Below, piece after piece: positions 8,523 to 19,420 of a DNA stretch of 64,000 nucleotides (position 1 is its first letter; every line of letters starts with the position of its first letter). The DNA lies in contig NZ_CP014943.1 in the NCBI RefSeq assembly GCF_002077175.1, positions 4,712,001-4,776,000 on the forward strand, given 5' to 3'. Position numbers and translations under genes: made by a program. This DNA comes from Colwellia sp. PAMC 21821 (GTDB lineage Bacteria > Pseudomonadota > Gammaproteobacteria > Enterobacterales > Alteromonadaceae). The notes beneath the pieces were generated by a model that did no database searches, was not told the origin of the DNA, and saw only the letters and a list, made by a program, of their open reading frames with translations.

Positions 8523-11500
8523 TTAAAGCTTAATAATAGTACCATTCACTGGATTCACCATAAACTCAACCAGCTCAACCCCACTGTCTTCAAGCGCACT
8601 CTCTGAACTTGATTCGTTACCGGCATCAGCAGCATCAGTTACCATTTGGTCTAGCACAATAGTAAATTGTGTTGGTCCATTTGCATAACCTTTGACACGT
8701 AATGTGTAAGTTTCGCCACCAACAACCGTGCTGCCTACTTGCTCTGACGCGCCTAAGTTGCCAGAGGTCGCTAAGACATTACCTTCGCTGTCCAACATAG
8801 AGAAGTCAAGGTCTGGATAAGCACCACCTACATCAGTATCTGCACTTAAGGTTGCTACTGCACTTGTTGCACTATTTAATGCGGTAAAGTTAACATCAAC
8901 ATAGTCAACGCCATCAGCAACTAATACATCAGTTGTACCGATTGCGACTAAACCTTTATGCTCAGAAATAGCATGGTAAACCACCTCACGTTCTGCAGCT
9001 TCAGAGGTATCATTTGACACTTGGCTACCATTGGCGGCACGTGATTGCCCTTCTATTTTCGCGAATACTTTTGCTTTGAAGGTAAATAATTCAGCTAATG
9101 GATTAGCAAAGCTCAAATTACGAGCGCTTGAGTCCATACCTGGTTCTACCGCATCATTGTAAATGAAACGTGCTCTATCACCACGTTGACCACTGCCACC
9201 GTTATCAGCATTATTTACTGACACGTTAGGGCTGCTAATCGAAACAATATCAAAGTTGATAGGTCCAAATATCACTTTTGAGCCATTGTTAGTTAAGGTA
9301 TTGTCAAAAGCAAATTCGCTAAGCGAGAACGTGACATTACTGATGCGTGCTTGTACATCCTTAGTGACATTTCTATTTTTAAGTTTAGTTTTTGCTGTAC
9401 CTGATAAGTCAGAAAAACCAACTTGGCCAGAAGCATTGGCTTTAATTGCACGTACAACATATTGAAAATCAAATGATTCGATACCTTGACCTGCGCCACG
9501 ACCAAAACCTTGGCCTTTATCTAAGTAGCTCGGCTCTGTAACAAACTCAACATGGGTATAACCATTTGAAGTTAAATCACCGTCTATATATTCACGGCCA
9601 GGAACACCAGCAAATAGACGCGCTGGGCTGCCTCCTTTACGTTTCAATACTTGATAACCAATGACATTATCAACACTATCCCACGTCAAATTAATGCTGT
9701 CTTGATTAACAATATCAGCAACAATATTTTGTGGTGTTGCAGGGGCTGCTTGATTAGCAGTAAAATCACTGACTGCGGTTGAAATCATTTGCACGCCGCC
9801 AAGTGGAGCTTGGGCATTTTTACCTAATTCACGAGCAGCAAATACGCGTTCAATTATCGCATGGTGCTTACCTAGAGAATTCGCATCAACGGAATTTGCC
9901 GGGTATAACATAGCGTCAGCAATTAACATTGCATCACGGGCTTTAACAAAAGTATCTGGCGCACTAACACCTAATACATACATAGAGCCTAAAAAGATAC
10001 GCTCCCACGTTTCTTTACCTAAGCTAGCCACTTGTGTTGCTTCACCTGTGACAGGATCAGGGCGCACAAAGTCGTTTGCTGGATACATCTCTACCATTAA
10101 CTCACGTAAATCCCACATTGCACCAGCATAAATCTCACCGTCTCTGTGTACTTCAAAGGTGTTACCACGCGTGCCTAATTGAGAATAACGCAATTGACTT
10201 TGGCCACTGCGAATATACTCAAAAGAGTCTGGGTCAACATTACTTGCACGTAAAACATCTCTTAACTTACAAGCATTAACGGGGTAAGTACCTAAATCTG
10301 GCGTTTCACCGATAGTATAAGCCCATAAATCCGCTTGACCTTCGTTTAACCCGCCACCTTCTGGACTACCTTCAAAACCAGCAATTGGCGTAATAGTCGC
10401 ATGTGTACCTTCATGAATTGGCACACTAAAGTCTATTGCTAAGTTATTAAAAAGATTACCGTGACCATAAAACGTTGGGTTAACTACCACTTCTTGACCA
10501 GCAACATCTTGTGAAAGTGGAATAGCGAAAGCATTATCTAAGTTTAACAAGTCGTTTAGAAACTCAGGGTCGCTAGGGTCTTGTGGTGCGTCTAAAACAT
10601 TAGGAATATGCACAACGCCCACCAATGGTGTTGACTCATTTGGATACTGATCCGGGAAGCTACCACTACCAAAACCGCGCGCATGAACCGCATCACCATC
10701 TTTGTGTAAGTAATCCAAATATTCTAATAAGTTAGTAATATAAATAAACTGGCTGATGCCATCAAAATGTACTTTTGAGCCGGTGGTATGATCTTTTTCA
10801 TCTACGCGGCCATAGACTGACGCTTCATCACGATCAAAATAATACGTACCTAAAGCAGCTTGAGCAAACGGTGAGCTTGTTGGTAAGGCACTGCCGATAA
10901 GCGCATGTTTACCTGTCAACACACCTTCAACACCAGTAATACGGTTAGTATCATCAAATTTTCTTAATTTAATGCGCAATAAGTCTTGAGGTTTACCGGT
11001 TAAGCCGCCGTCTTCATCGATGATTTCACAATTGTCTTGTAATTCTTTCGTAATGGGTGGAAAGGTTGGGAAATAATCAGCATATTGATCGGTAGGTTCA
11101 TCACCTTCTGCAGTGCGGACCTGATCTTCACGGTAAAGTACGTCGCCAGATTGTGCGTCAATCATGTACTTGAAAACACCAAATGGATTGGTTGAATAGT
11201 AATAAAACTGCCAAACCAAACTATGGCCTTCGCCTGTTTGTACAAAACGTAACTCAGGCATTGGGGTTTTAAATACGCCTAATTTCGTGGCAATAGTTTC
11301 AAATGCTGGTGTTAATACATCTAATGCCGCCGCAGGAATATCTTTTTGAAATTGTAGTAAATTTTGACTGGCTGCTAAAACTGCAGCGTCGGCAGAAAGT
11401 TCAGGTTGGCTAGCAACGTTAAAAGCTTTTTGATACGGGCCCATAACGCCACGAACATTATTGTCTGCATCGATTACAACGCCGACACCATTACCTTCAA

Positions 11501-11972
11501 CTTTAATGCCATTGATCATTTGGTCGAAACGAACAACTTGGCCACCTAAAGCAGATTTTGAACGGTTAGCATTAAATTGTAATTGGTCATTGCCCAAGCC
11601 TTCAAAAATATCTTGATGGTCAGCAATAAAATTACGCGCCATATTTTCTGCCGAGTTACCTGAAGTTTTAATGGCCATGCCCGTCATAGCATCAATGGTT
11701 CCAGTCATATTGTTCACTGAAACCTGCGCGTTAGGGTTTGACGCTTTAAACTGGTTAATGGCTTGAGCTTGTGTTGTGCTCAATGCCATTAAATTAGTAA
11801 ACGCGGTATCTTGTAGCTGATTAAGTGTTGGCACGCCAACCATATCAAAATTTAAGATTTTATTTGCTTTTGCACTGTCTGTAATTTCAGCAGCATAAGC
11901 GTCGGTGGGTAAAACTGTGAAAGGTGTAGCAAGGGCAAACGCTATAGCGCTAGAGAGTAGTGTAGTTTTCAT
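8523..11972 (-). CDS. Secreted zinc metallopeptidase with FTP propeptide, FN3 and PPC-like domains
   Basis: A 1149-residue exported gluzincin. It has a signal peptide (to about AYA, residue 27), an FTP/PepSY-type propeptide ending near YMIDAQSGDVLYREDQV, and a catalytic zone with HEGTH at 520-524. The next ligand Glu lies in LNEGQADLWAY (Glu544), 20 residues after the second His: the spacing of thermolysin (M4) rather than the wider one of fungalysins (M36), though the overall look recalls M36. A fibronectin III-like domain (about 745-840) and a C-terminal beta domain of PPC type (about 1020-1115) follow; PPC domains are often removed at maturation. It probably digests extracellular protein for nutrition. 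Exact peptidase family is uncertain. Confidence 0.8.
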   Translation of the reverse strand: MKTTLLSSAIAFALATPFTVLPTDAYAAEITDSAKANKILNFDMVGVPTLNQLQDTAFTNLMALSTTQAQAINQFKASNPNAQVSVNNMTGTIDAMTGMAIKTSGNSAENMARNFIADHQDIFEGLGNDQLQFNANRSKSALGGQVVRFDQMINGIKVEGNGVGVVIDADNNVRGVMGPYQKAFNVASQPELSADAAVLAASQNLLQFQKDIPAAALDVLTPAFETIATKLGVFKTPMPELRFVQTGEGHSLVWQFYYYSTNPFGVFKYMIDAQSGDVLYREDQVRTAEGDEPTDQYADYFPTFPPITKELQDNCEIIDEDGGLTGKPQDLLRIKLRKFDDTNRITGVEGVLTGKHALIGSALPTSSPFAQAALGTYYFDRDEASVYGRVDEKDHTTGSKVHFDGISQFIYITNLLEYLDYLHKDGDAVHARGFGSGSFPDQYPNESTPLVGVVHIPNVLDAPQDPSDPEFLNDLLNLDNAFAIPLSQDVAGQEVVVNPTFYGHGNLFNNLAIDFSVPIHEGTHATITPIAGFEGSPEGGGLNEGQADLWAYTIGETPDLGTYPVNACKLRDVLRASNVDPDSFEYIRSGQSQLRYSQLGTRGNTFEVHRDGEIYAGAMWDLRELMVEMYPANDFVRPDPVTGEATQVASLGKETWERIFLGSMYVLGVSAPDTFVKARDAMLIADAMLYPANSVDANSLGKHHAIIERVFAARELGKNAQAPLGGVQMISTAVSDFTANQAAPATPQNIVADIVNQDSINLTWDSVDNVIGYQVLKRKGGSPARLFAGVPGREYIDGDLTSNGYTHVEFVTEPSYLDKGQGFGRGAGQGIESFDFQYVVRAIKANASGQVGFSDLSGTAKTKLKNRNVTKDVQARISNVTFSLSEFAFDNTLTNNGSKVIFGPINFDIVSISSPNVSVNNADNGGSGQRGDRARFIYNDAVEPGMDSSARNLSFANPLAELFTFKAKVFAKIEGQSRAANGSQVSNDTSEAAEREVVYHAISEHKGLVAIGTTDVLVADGVDYVDVNFTALNSATSAVATLSADTDVGGAYPDLDFSMLDSEGNVLATSGNLGASEQVGSTVVGGETYTLRVKGYANGPTQFTIVLDQMVTDAADAGNESSSESALEDSGVELVEFMVNPVNGTIIKL

Positions 11973-12002
11973 CTTAATAACCTTTATGTTTTTTGTATCC
12001 TT

Positions 12003-12041
12003 GAACGTGAAGCTAGATATTAATCAACAATATTCACGTTC
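12003..12041 (-). other. 9-bp inverted repeat upstream of peptidase gene
   Basis: GAACGTGAA (12003-12011) and TTCACGTTC (12033-12041) are exact complements spaced by 21 bases, just 30 bases upstream of the peptidase ATG. It could be an operator or a leader hairpin. The remaining spacer up to 12268 shows no coding frame that I can support. Confidence 0.4.
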
Positions 12042-12268
12042 ATGGACACTTTATGGGTAAGAAAGTAGTTCACTCAACCACAGTGCCCATTTTTTCAACA
12101 AAGGTTAATCGGGTGTTCCCCTCAGACTAGCTAGGTAAAAACCCCTAGTGTTATTTATTCAAGTTTTCAACATGCTGATATCTTACTATTAACATCTTCC
12201 TATATAGTTTCAGGAAAAGTAATCGACTTCTAAAATAAAGTTCAGATAGATGGTTGTAACCTAGTTAA

Positions 12269-12415
12269 TTATTGGTAACTTGACCAAATAGTATTGTTAT
12301 AGTGACTAAATAAACTCTCAGTATCCGTCATTAAAACGAATAAAACTGGCGCGAATAACGCAGATATAATGGCGATTGCGCTCATCAATCGACAGACACG
12401 ATATGTTGCTTTCAT
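12269..12415 (-). CDS. Small single-span membrane peptide, 48 residues
   Basis: Begins MKATYRVCRLMSAIAIISAL and ends WSSYQ. AAGGAA stands nine bases upstream of the ATG at 12415, an excellent ribosome-binding site. Residues 10-29 form one hydrophobic helix preceded by Lys/Arg residues, so it is an inner-membrane microprotein or a small secreted peptide. It starts 41 bases after the bestrophin-type gene ends on the same strand, which suggests one transcript. I recognise no family. The good SD, charged N-terminus and hydrophobic core support a real gene; only comparison with relatives can confirm it. Confidence 0.5.
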   Translation of the reverse strand: MKATYRVCRLMSAIAIISALFAPVLFVLMTDTESLFSHYNNTIWSSYQ

Positions 12416-12456
12416 TTTAAATTCCTTAAATAGTTATTTATCAGTTAAACAATCAC

Positions 12457-13383
12457 TTAAATAAGTCGGTGCTTTATCGGTTGAATAGGTGCTGGTAACT
12501 CTGTTACCCCTAAAATCTCTAACAAATTAATTTCAATACCTCGGGATATCGAACTTAACGGTAAGTCGTTAGCGGAAAGACCAAAGGGTTCTTCTAACTC
12601 TTCACTTAACGCATCTAAACCAAAAAATGTATAGGCGATTATGGCGCAAAACAACGGGGTGATCAGCCCTATTGAGCCAACAATGCCAAACGGCAATATT
12701 AAACAATAGAGGTAGGCGGTACGTTGCACCAGTAGCATATAAGCAAACGGTAGCGGCGTACTTTGAATGCGCTCACAACCCGCTTGCACGGTAGCCATTG
12801 AAGTAATATTATCGTCGATAGTTTGGATTAAAAAGTCAGATAATAGGTTTTTATGACGACAAGTACCGAGTTTTTTCCCCATTAAGCGCAGCAGTGCGTC
12901 AGGTAAATTCTGTGATTTACGCAGCGCGGCTATATCCTCTGGATTAAGATATTTTTCAATATCACTCCACGGATCAGATTGTCGTAAGTGATGTCTTAAG
13001 GCATGGCTAAACGCGATCGTCAGATAAATCATCCGTTGCTGTAATTCAGCACCACCTTTGGCACTTTCATCTACATATGACGTCACCTGGCGGGATAAGC
13101 TGCGCGCGTCGATAACCAATTGGCCCCATTGCTTGCGTGCTTCCCACCAACGCTCATAGCTAGCATTGTTTCTAAAACCCAGAAATAACGATAAGGCCAC
13201 ACCTAATAGCGCTAATGGCGATAAGGTAAAAGTCGGAAATATAACCGGATAGTAGTATTGCGCAGCAGCAACCACAGCACCTAACAGGGTAAAAAAGGCG
13301 ATTTGCCCAAATATAAGCGGCACAACGGAGCCACGTAAAATAAACAACAGTTTAAACGCATTAGGTTTATCTCGAACAATCAT
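12457..13383 (-). CDS. Bestrophin-family (YneE-type) anion channel
   Basis: A 308-residue inner-membrane protein of the bestrophin/UPF0187 family. Typical features are the opening MIVRDKPNAFKLLFILRGSV, two N-terminal membrane helices, LGFRNNASYERWWEARKQWG (the family signature), and a second helix pair near 215-260 followed by DALSEELEEPFG. Bacterial members form pentameric ion channels; some are sodium-permeable rather than chloride-permeable. Length equals that of E. coli YneE. The 48-residue peptide gene lies just downstream. Ion selectivity cannot be read here. Confidence 0.9.
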   Translation of the reverse strand: MIVRDKPNAFKLLFILRGSVVPLIFGQIAFFTLLGAVVAAAQYYYPVIFPTFTLSPLALLGVALSLFLGFRNNASYERWWEARKQWGQLVIDARSLSRQVTSYVDESAKGGAELQQRMIYLTIAFSHALRHHLRQSDPWSDIEKYLNPEDIAALRKSQNLPDALLRLMGKKLGTCRHKNLLSDFLIQTIDDNITSMATVQAGCERIQSTPLPFAYMLLVQRTAYLYCLILPFGIVGSIGLITPLFCAIIAYTFFGLDALSEELEEPFGLSANDLPLSSISRGIEINLLEILGVTELPAPIQPIKHRLI

Positions 13384-13524
13384 GACTGCCTCCGGTTTAA
13401 CATTAGATTTAGCTTTATTAGGGAGAGATCAAACGTCTGTGCGCTTACTAAGCGAACACCCCCATTAGTAGAACAGTATTTTTAACGAACACGGCATACC
13501 AATCTTAGTTATCAGTTTAAGCAT

Positions 13525-15120
13525 TTATCGAGCATTTTGCTGAGCAAGAAATTTCTCGAATGAAATAACATCACTCGCTTCAAGTAATTTCTGCTGTTGT
13601 ATGGACTCAATCGTCTCTCGCTGCAACTGTGCTTCCATTGCGCTAGATAAACCACGTTCACTGAAATAAGTTTGATGTAGCTTGGCTTGTGCTAGCATTA
13701 AGTCGATAAATTCATCACCATTTTCACCCGCGGCCATCATCATAGCTGACGGTGTTAATTCGCTATTTCCGACCTTAGCTATTTGCTCAATTAGGGCTTG
13801 GCTGTGCGTTTGGCTTTTATCGTTTATCGCATCAGTAGATTGCCCCTCATGGGCTTTATCGAGTAAATCCGCTATTGGCTGCAACTGTGTCAATAACCCG
13901 TTCGCGGCCTTTGTAAATGCAACAGGTTGGCCGTTTTGCGTCAGCATTAATTTAGGATTTCGCCCTTCACGAACAACACGCTGCTGGTTCGCTTTAATTT
14001 CATCCGATTCCGTAACGCTCAATGCTGCACTTTCAGACAAAAGGCAATACAACAAAAACACATCGAGAAAGCGGATCTGTTGCGCATCAATACCCACTGG
14101 CAAAAATGGATTAGTATCAAGAATACGGACTTCAATGTATTCAACGCCCCGTTCTTTAAGTGCCACTATCGGTTGTTCGCCTGACTGTGTTACGCGCTTA
14201 GGGCGAATTTCGCTGTAATATTCATTTTCAATTTGCAGCACATTGCTATTAAGCTGACGATAGCTGCCGTCAACATTAATGCCAATTTTTTCATAAGCAG
14301 GGTAACCCTGAGCAATTGCTTTGGTAACATCGTCGACATAATTATCTAAATTGTTATAGCTAACATTTAAATTTGCTTGCGCTTCGCTTTGGTAGCCTAA
14401 GTCACTCATTCGAAGCGAAGTGGCAAACGGTAAGCCAAGGGTGTTGTTGCTGAATGTGTCTAACTTATCGGTCTTTTTATCCCCCATAAAGCTATTGTCC
14501 AAAGTCGGCGAGGCGCCAAATAAATAGACTAATAACCACGAATGACGACGAAAATTACGGATCAAGTCAAAATAGCGCTGCGATTTAAACGCTTGTACAT
14601 CGCCTTGTTCACCCCAAACTTGCTGGCAATAAGGCCAAAAGTTATCAGGCATTGAAAAATTATAATGTATGCCCGCTATCGCTTGCATTGTCCGGCCATA
14701 ACGATACGATAAGCCTAGGCGGTAAACATGCTTCATTTGACCGATATTAGCGCTGCCATATTGGGCAATGGGTATGCTCGCTTCTCCCTCTAGGCGACAG
14801 GGCATACTGGCAGGCCAAAGGTATTCATCCGGCATGTGGCGCAAGGTAAAATGATGCAAATCACTCAAGTAGTCGATAGTGTCATCAACTTGCTGACACA
14901 CAGGCGTGATAAATTCCAGCAACGCTTCCGAGTAATCTGTCGTAATACTCTTGTGCGTTAATGTGGACCCAAGAGCCTCCGGGTGGCCGGTTTGTGCTAT
15001 CAAAGCTTTTGGTGTAACTCTTAGGCCTTCTTTTTCAATTCCCCGTTGGACCTGGCTTAAAAGTGCTAAGCCATTAGGTGATTTGAGGTGTTGCAAACGA
15101 GTTTGTAATAAATCGGACAA
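13525..15120 (-). CDS. gshA: Glutamate-cysteine ligase
   Basis: A 531-residue enzyme for the first, ATP-dependent step of glutathione synthesis. Family marks of the proteobacterial type-1 enzyme run throughout: IEKEGLRVTPKALIAQTGHPEALGS, the substrate-binding ITTDYSEALLEFITP, IAGIHYNFSMP, and VEYIEVRILDTNPFLPVGI. The start is TTG at 15120, with AAAGGA at 15129-15134 eight bases upstream; E. coli gshA also starts with UUG, a feature thought to hold synthesis down. It stands next to frmB/frmA, the glutathione-dependent formaldehyde pathway, so supply and use of glutathione are coded together. Confidence 0.96.
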   Translation of the reverse strand: MSDLLQTRLQHLKSPNGLALLSQVQRGIEKEGLRVTPKALIAQTGHPEALGSTLTHKSITTDYSEALLEFITPVCQQVDDTIDYLSDLHHFTLRHMPDEYLWPASMPCRLEGEASIPIAQYGSANIGQMKHVYRLGLSYRYGRTMQAIAGIHYNFSMPDNFWPYCQQVWGEQGDVQAFKSQRYFDLIRNFRRHSWLLVYLFGASPTLDNSFMGDKKTDKLDTFSNNTLGLPFATSLRMSDLGYQSEAQANLNVSYNNLDNYVDDVTKAIAQGYPAYEKIGINVDGSYRQLNSNVLQIENEYYSEIRPKRVTQSGEQPIVALKERGVEYIEVRILDTNPFLPVGIDAQQIRFLDVFLLYCLLSESAALSVTESDEIKANQQRVVREGRNPKLMLTQNGQPVAFTKAANGLLTQLQPIADLLDKAHEGQSTDAINDKSQTHSQALIEQIAKVGNSELTPSAMMMAAGENGDEFIDLMLAQAKLHQTYFSERGLSSAMEAQLQRETIESIQQQKLLEASDVISFEKFLAQQNAR

Positions 15121-15146
15121 GCAGGCTTTCCTTTAAAATAAATCAA

Positions 15147-15205
15147 TCTAGACAGTTGAATCTAATACAGTTGGTTCTAATACAGTTGGTTCTAATACAG
15201 TTGGA
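15147..15205. repeat. 15-bp tandem repeat between frmB and gshA
   Basis: Units of TCTAATACAGTTGGT lie at 15161-15175, 15176-15190 and 15191-15205 (last base changed), with a degenerate 14-base copy at 15147-15160. The array fills the spacer just upstream of the gshA ribosome-binding site and just after the frmB stop, so it is in the gshA leader or in the read-through zone between the genes. Confidence 0.9.
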
Positions 15206-15212
15206 TCTAGCG

Positions 15213-16052
15213 CTATTTACTTAAGTGCTGCGCATGAAACCGCAAATGTTCTTCAATAAATGATGAGATAAAATAGTAACTGTGATCATAACCTTCGTGA
15301 ACAGCCAACGCTAACGGGTAATCATTAACTTTTGCTGCGGCTTCTAATGCTTCAGGCTTTAGCTGCTCGCTAAGGAAGTCATCCGCGCCGCCTTGGTCAA
15401 CTTTAGCGGGAATAAAATGCGTTGCTTTGCGCATTAATTCGCTAGCATCATGATTACGCCACGTTGCTTTGTCTTTGCCCAAATAAGCGGTAAAAGCTTT
15501 TTTGCCCCAAGGCGCTTTTACGGGATTACAAATCGGGCTAAACGCCGACATTGAGCTATAACGTTCTGGGTTTAACATGGCAATAGTTAATGCGCCGTGT
15601 CCGCCCATTGAATGGCCACTAATAGCACGTTTATTTGATACCGGAAATGAGGCTTCAATAATGGCCGGTAATTCATTCACTACGTAGTCGTACATCTGGT
15701 AATGACGATTCCAAGGTGCTTGAGTGGCATTAACATAAAAGCCCGCGCCCATGCCCAAATCATAACCTTCATCATTAGCAACCCCTTCACCACGAGGGCT
15801 AGTATCGGGTGCAACAATAGCAATACCTAATTCGGCAGCCATGCGCTGTGCACCGGCTTTTTGCATAAAGTTTTCATCAGTACATGTTAAGCCCGAAAGC
15901 CAATACAATACCGGTACTTTTTCGCCATTTGAGGCTTGCGGTGGCAAGTAAATAGCAAAGCGCATCGCGCAATTTAATGTTTTCGATTGATGGCTATATT
16001 GCTTGTGCCAACCACCAAAGCTTTTGTTTACACTGATATTCTCTATTGTCAT
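15213..16052 (-). CDS. frmB: S-formylglutathione hydrolase
   Basis: A 279-residue esterase-D-type alpha/beta hydrolase that splits S-formylglutathione into formate and glutathione. The nucleophile is Ser148 in GHSMGGHGA; the oxyanion region LSGLTCTDENFMQKAG, PDTSPRG, and the C-terminal GYDHSYYF (catalytic His) are all present, and the catalytic Asp is probably in QGGADDFL. Length matches E. coli FrmB/YeiG. It follows frmA on the same strand after an 86-base gap containing a terminator-like hairpin. Confidence 0.95.
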   Translation of the reverse strand: MTIENISVNKSFGGWHKQYSHQSKTLNCAMRFAIYLPPQASNGEKVPVLYWLSGLTCTDENFMQKAGAQRMAAELGIAIVAPDTSPRGEGVANDEGYDLGMGAGFYVNATQAPWNRHYQMYDYVVNELPAIIEASFPVSNKRAISGHSMGGHGALTIAMLNPERYSSMSAFSPICNPVKAPWGKKAFTAYLGKDKATWRNHDASELMRKATHFIPAKVDQGGADDFLSEQLKPEALEAAAKVNDYPLALAVHEGYDHSYYFISSFIEEHLRFHAQHLSK

Positions 16053-16074
16053 GGTAAAGCCTCAAAAGGATAGA

Positions 16075-16098
16075 AAAAGCTCTCTTAAGAGAGCTTTT
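16075..16098. terminator. 24-bp perfect palindrome in the frmA-frmB spacer
   Basis: AAAAGCTCTC-TTAA-GAGAGCTTTT forms a tight hairpin with T residues after the stem on both strands (five on the minus strand). It lies between frmA and frmB, so it should stop or attenuate part of the frmA transcript before frmB. Confidence 0.75.
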
Positions 16099-16138
16099 GA
16101 TTAGTTAACTAAATGCATCTTACTGATCAAAAAGACGC

Positions 16139-17341
<1,203 letters not shown>

Positions 17342-17489
17342 CTACTCTTCTTACTTAATGATGATAATACACCTAATAGGCAATTCACTTTTACCAGTAG
17401 GTAACAATAAAGCAACATTATTACCTATAACGCTTGCTTACGCCTCTTAACACGCTTATTGACTGGCGAGAGACAAAAATTCGTTTCGC

Positions 17490-17816
17490 TTAATGACTGT
17501 GTCCTTGAGAAATATTAATCATGGCAATGCCAATAGCGACTAATGCCATTCCAAGCCATGTTGTTAAGTCTAGATGCTGACGGTAAATAACGGTAGACAA
17601 TAACGTCACGGTTATAATGGCTAGCCCTGCCCATAACGCATGCACAATACCAATCGGCATACCTTTCATCGCTTGCCCTAAAAACATAAATGCCGCTAAG
17701 TGCCCTAATAAGACTAGCGCACTGGCGCCTGGCTTGGTAAAGCCATCGGTTGCTTTTAACGCCACATGAGACATTGCTTCAGCAATAACCCCTAACAAAA
17801 GAAATATCCAACTCAT
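17490..17816 (-). CDS. SMR-family small multidrug/cation efflux protein
   Basis: A 108-residue, four-helix inner-membrane protein of the small multidrug resistance family. The essential membrane Glu is in GVIAEAMSHVALKAT (helix 1); GIVHALWAGLAI and LDLTTWLGMALVAIGIAMIN match helices 3 and 4 of EmrE/SugE. SMR proteins act as dimers exchanging protons for lipophilic cations or guanidinium. It shares strand with frmA (220-base gap) and is divergent from a LysR gene, hinting at joint control under aldehyde stress. Its substrate is unknown. Confidence 0.88.
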   Translation of the reverse strand: MSWIFLLLGVIAEAMSHVALKATDGFTKPGASALVLLGHLAAFMFLGQAMKGMPIGIVHALWAGLAIITVTLLSTVIYRQHLDLTTWLGMALVAIGIAMINISQGHSH

Positions 17817-18096
17817 CGCTTCGTCCTCTTATATTTTATGTACTGCAATAACTGCGCTAGCAATACGGTAAATTATTTAACTTTGCTTATACTTACTTAT
17901 ACACGTTCCACTTCAAGATGCAGTTTCGGAGCATATTGAGGTGGAGCCGGTATATGCTTTATTTATGTATGAAGTAGGCTTGACCTTTACTTAAGTAAGT
18001 CATGGCAAACTTGTTTTGATGCGGCTATTATATTTGTTTCCTACAAGATGATAATATGCTAATTTGTAAAATCACTTGTACATATAGGTAATAATC

Positions 18097-18963
18097 ATGC
18101 AATGGGAAGGTATTAGCGAATTTGTTTATGTCGCCGAAAATGAAAGTTTTACCTTGGCTGCAAAGAAAATGGAAATATCAACCGCGCAAGTTAGCCGCCA
18201 AATCAGTGCTTTAGAAAAACGCCTTAATATAAAGTTATTTTACCGTACCACGCGCAAAGTCTCTTTAACGGAAGAAGGACGGGTTTTTTATCAACATTGT
18301 CGCAGCGTGCTCGATGGCTTAGATGCGGCAGAGCGTGCAATAACTAATTTACAGTCAAAGCCGCAAGGTAAAATTAAATTAACCGCTCCGGTAACCTATG
18401 GCGAGCAACGCATATTGCCACTGGTGAATAACTTTATAAAGCGCCATAGCGATGTGGAAGTGTCGGCTTATTTAAGCAACCGACAAATCGATTTATCAGA
18501 AGACGGTTATGATTTAGCTATCCGCTTAGGCAAGTTAAGTGACTCGTCAATGATGGCAAAAAAATTAGGCACACGCAGCAACTATGTTTGTGCATCTCCT
18601 CAATATCTCGACACCCATGGCATCCCCCACTCTATATCTGAGCTTAGTAAACATAGCTGTTTATTAGGCACACCTGATTATTGGCACTTTAGCGAATTAG
18701 GCAAAGAAAAAAGTGTCCGTGTAAAAGGTCGGCTACGCTATAATAATGGCCATTGTTTAACCGATGCGGCTTTGAAAGGCTTAGGCATAGTACAATTACC
18801 CGATTATTATATTGAGGAGCATCTACAAAGCGGTAAACTAGTGGCTTTATTAGACAATTACCGAGCTCCTGATGAAGGTATATGGGCGGTCTATCCACAA
18901 AATCGTCATTTATCACCGAGAATAAGGTTATTGGTAGACTACTTGGCTGAGCAGCTGCTTTGA
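18097..18963 (+). CDS. LysR-family regulator, possible frmA/SMR regulator
   Basis: A 288-residue LysR-type regulator: N-terminal winged helix (residues 3-62, FTLAAKKMEISTAQVSRQISALEKRL) and a periplasmic-binding-like effector domain (about 88-288) of the DsdC/AaeR-like group. It is divergent from the SMR gene across a 280-base spacer and two genes from frmA. LysR genes of this group often stand beside glutathione-dependent formaldehyde dehydrogenase genes, so it may respond to formaldehyde or a related electrophile. That role is inferred from place alone. Confidence 0.85.
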   Translation: MQWEGISEFVYVAENESFTLAAKKMEISTAQVSRQISALEKRLNIKLFYRTTRKVSLTEEGRVFYQHCRSVLDGLDAAERAITNLQSKPQGKIKLTAPVTYGEQRILPLVNNFIKRHSDVEVSAYLSNRQIDLSEDGYDLAIRLGKLSDSSMMAKKLGTRSNYVCASPQYLDTHGIPHSISELSKHSCLLGTPDYWHFSELGKEKSVRVKGRLRYNNGHCLTDAALKGLGIVQLPDYYIEEHLQSGKLVALLDNYRAPDEGIWAVYPQNRHLSPRIRLLVDYLAEQLL

Positions 18964-19420
18964 TGTTATTTATTTCGAGCCAGCACAATTAACTGAGTCA
19001 GTCCGTTTTAATGCACAACATCTCCTATAACATGGCGAAAATCAAAGGCGCGTTTATTTTGACAGCAGTTTAATGCTTGGCTATTGCCATATATAGCCAA
19101 ACATATTCAGCCGTAAATCAACTCACGTAAATTACAATCAGTAGCTTAACTCCGCTGCCTTTGTCTGCATTAGCTATGGCTAATCTTAGTCTATCTGCAG
19201 ATGACTCAACCGCTATACCTAAATAGTTACCTCAATAGTTACCTAAACAGTTAACTGTTACTATGCAGTAAAAGTAATTTTACATTTGGTGGGATTATAA
19301 CTTATTAGAAAAGGTATATGATACCTCCATCGAAACGAACCGTAGCGATTTAAAGAAAATCTATCCGCTATATTCGATCAGAAAATAATTCACTTTTACT
19401 TTTATAAACGGAGAAATAAA
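18964..19420. other. 457-base spacer before first VOC gene
   Basis: No coding frame that I can support. A hairpin TTGGCTAT/ATAGCCAA at 19077-19100 may end the LysR transcript. AGTAAAAGT at 19267-19275, followed by TTGGTGG, resembles the block upstream of the cupin gene (21473-21481 and on) and may be part of a shared promoter. GGAG precedes the VOC start at 19421. Confidence 0.5.

Noticed and set aside
13682..14218. 178-codon plus-strand open frame inside gshA
   Set aside because: Antisense to gshA, which matches its family throughout; no ribosome-binding site or domain.
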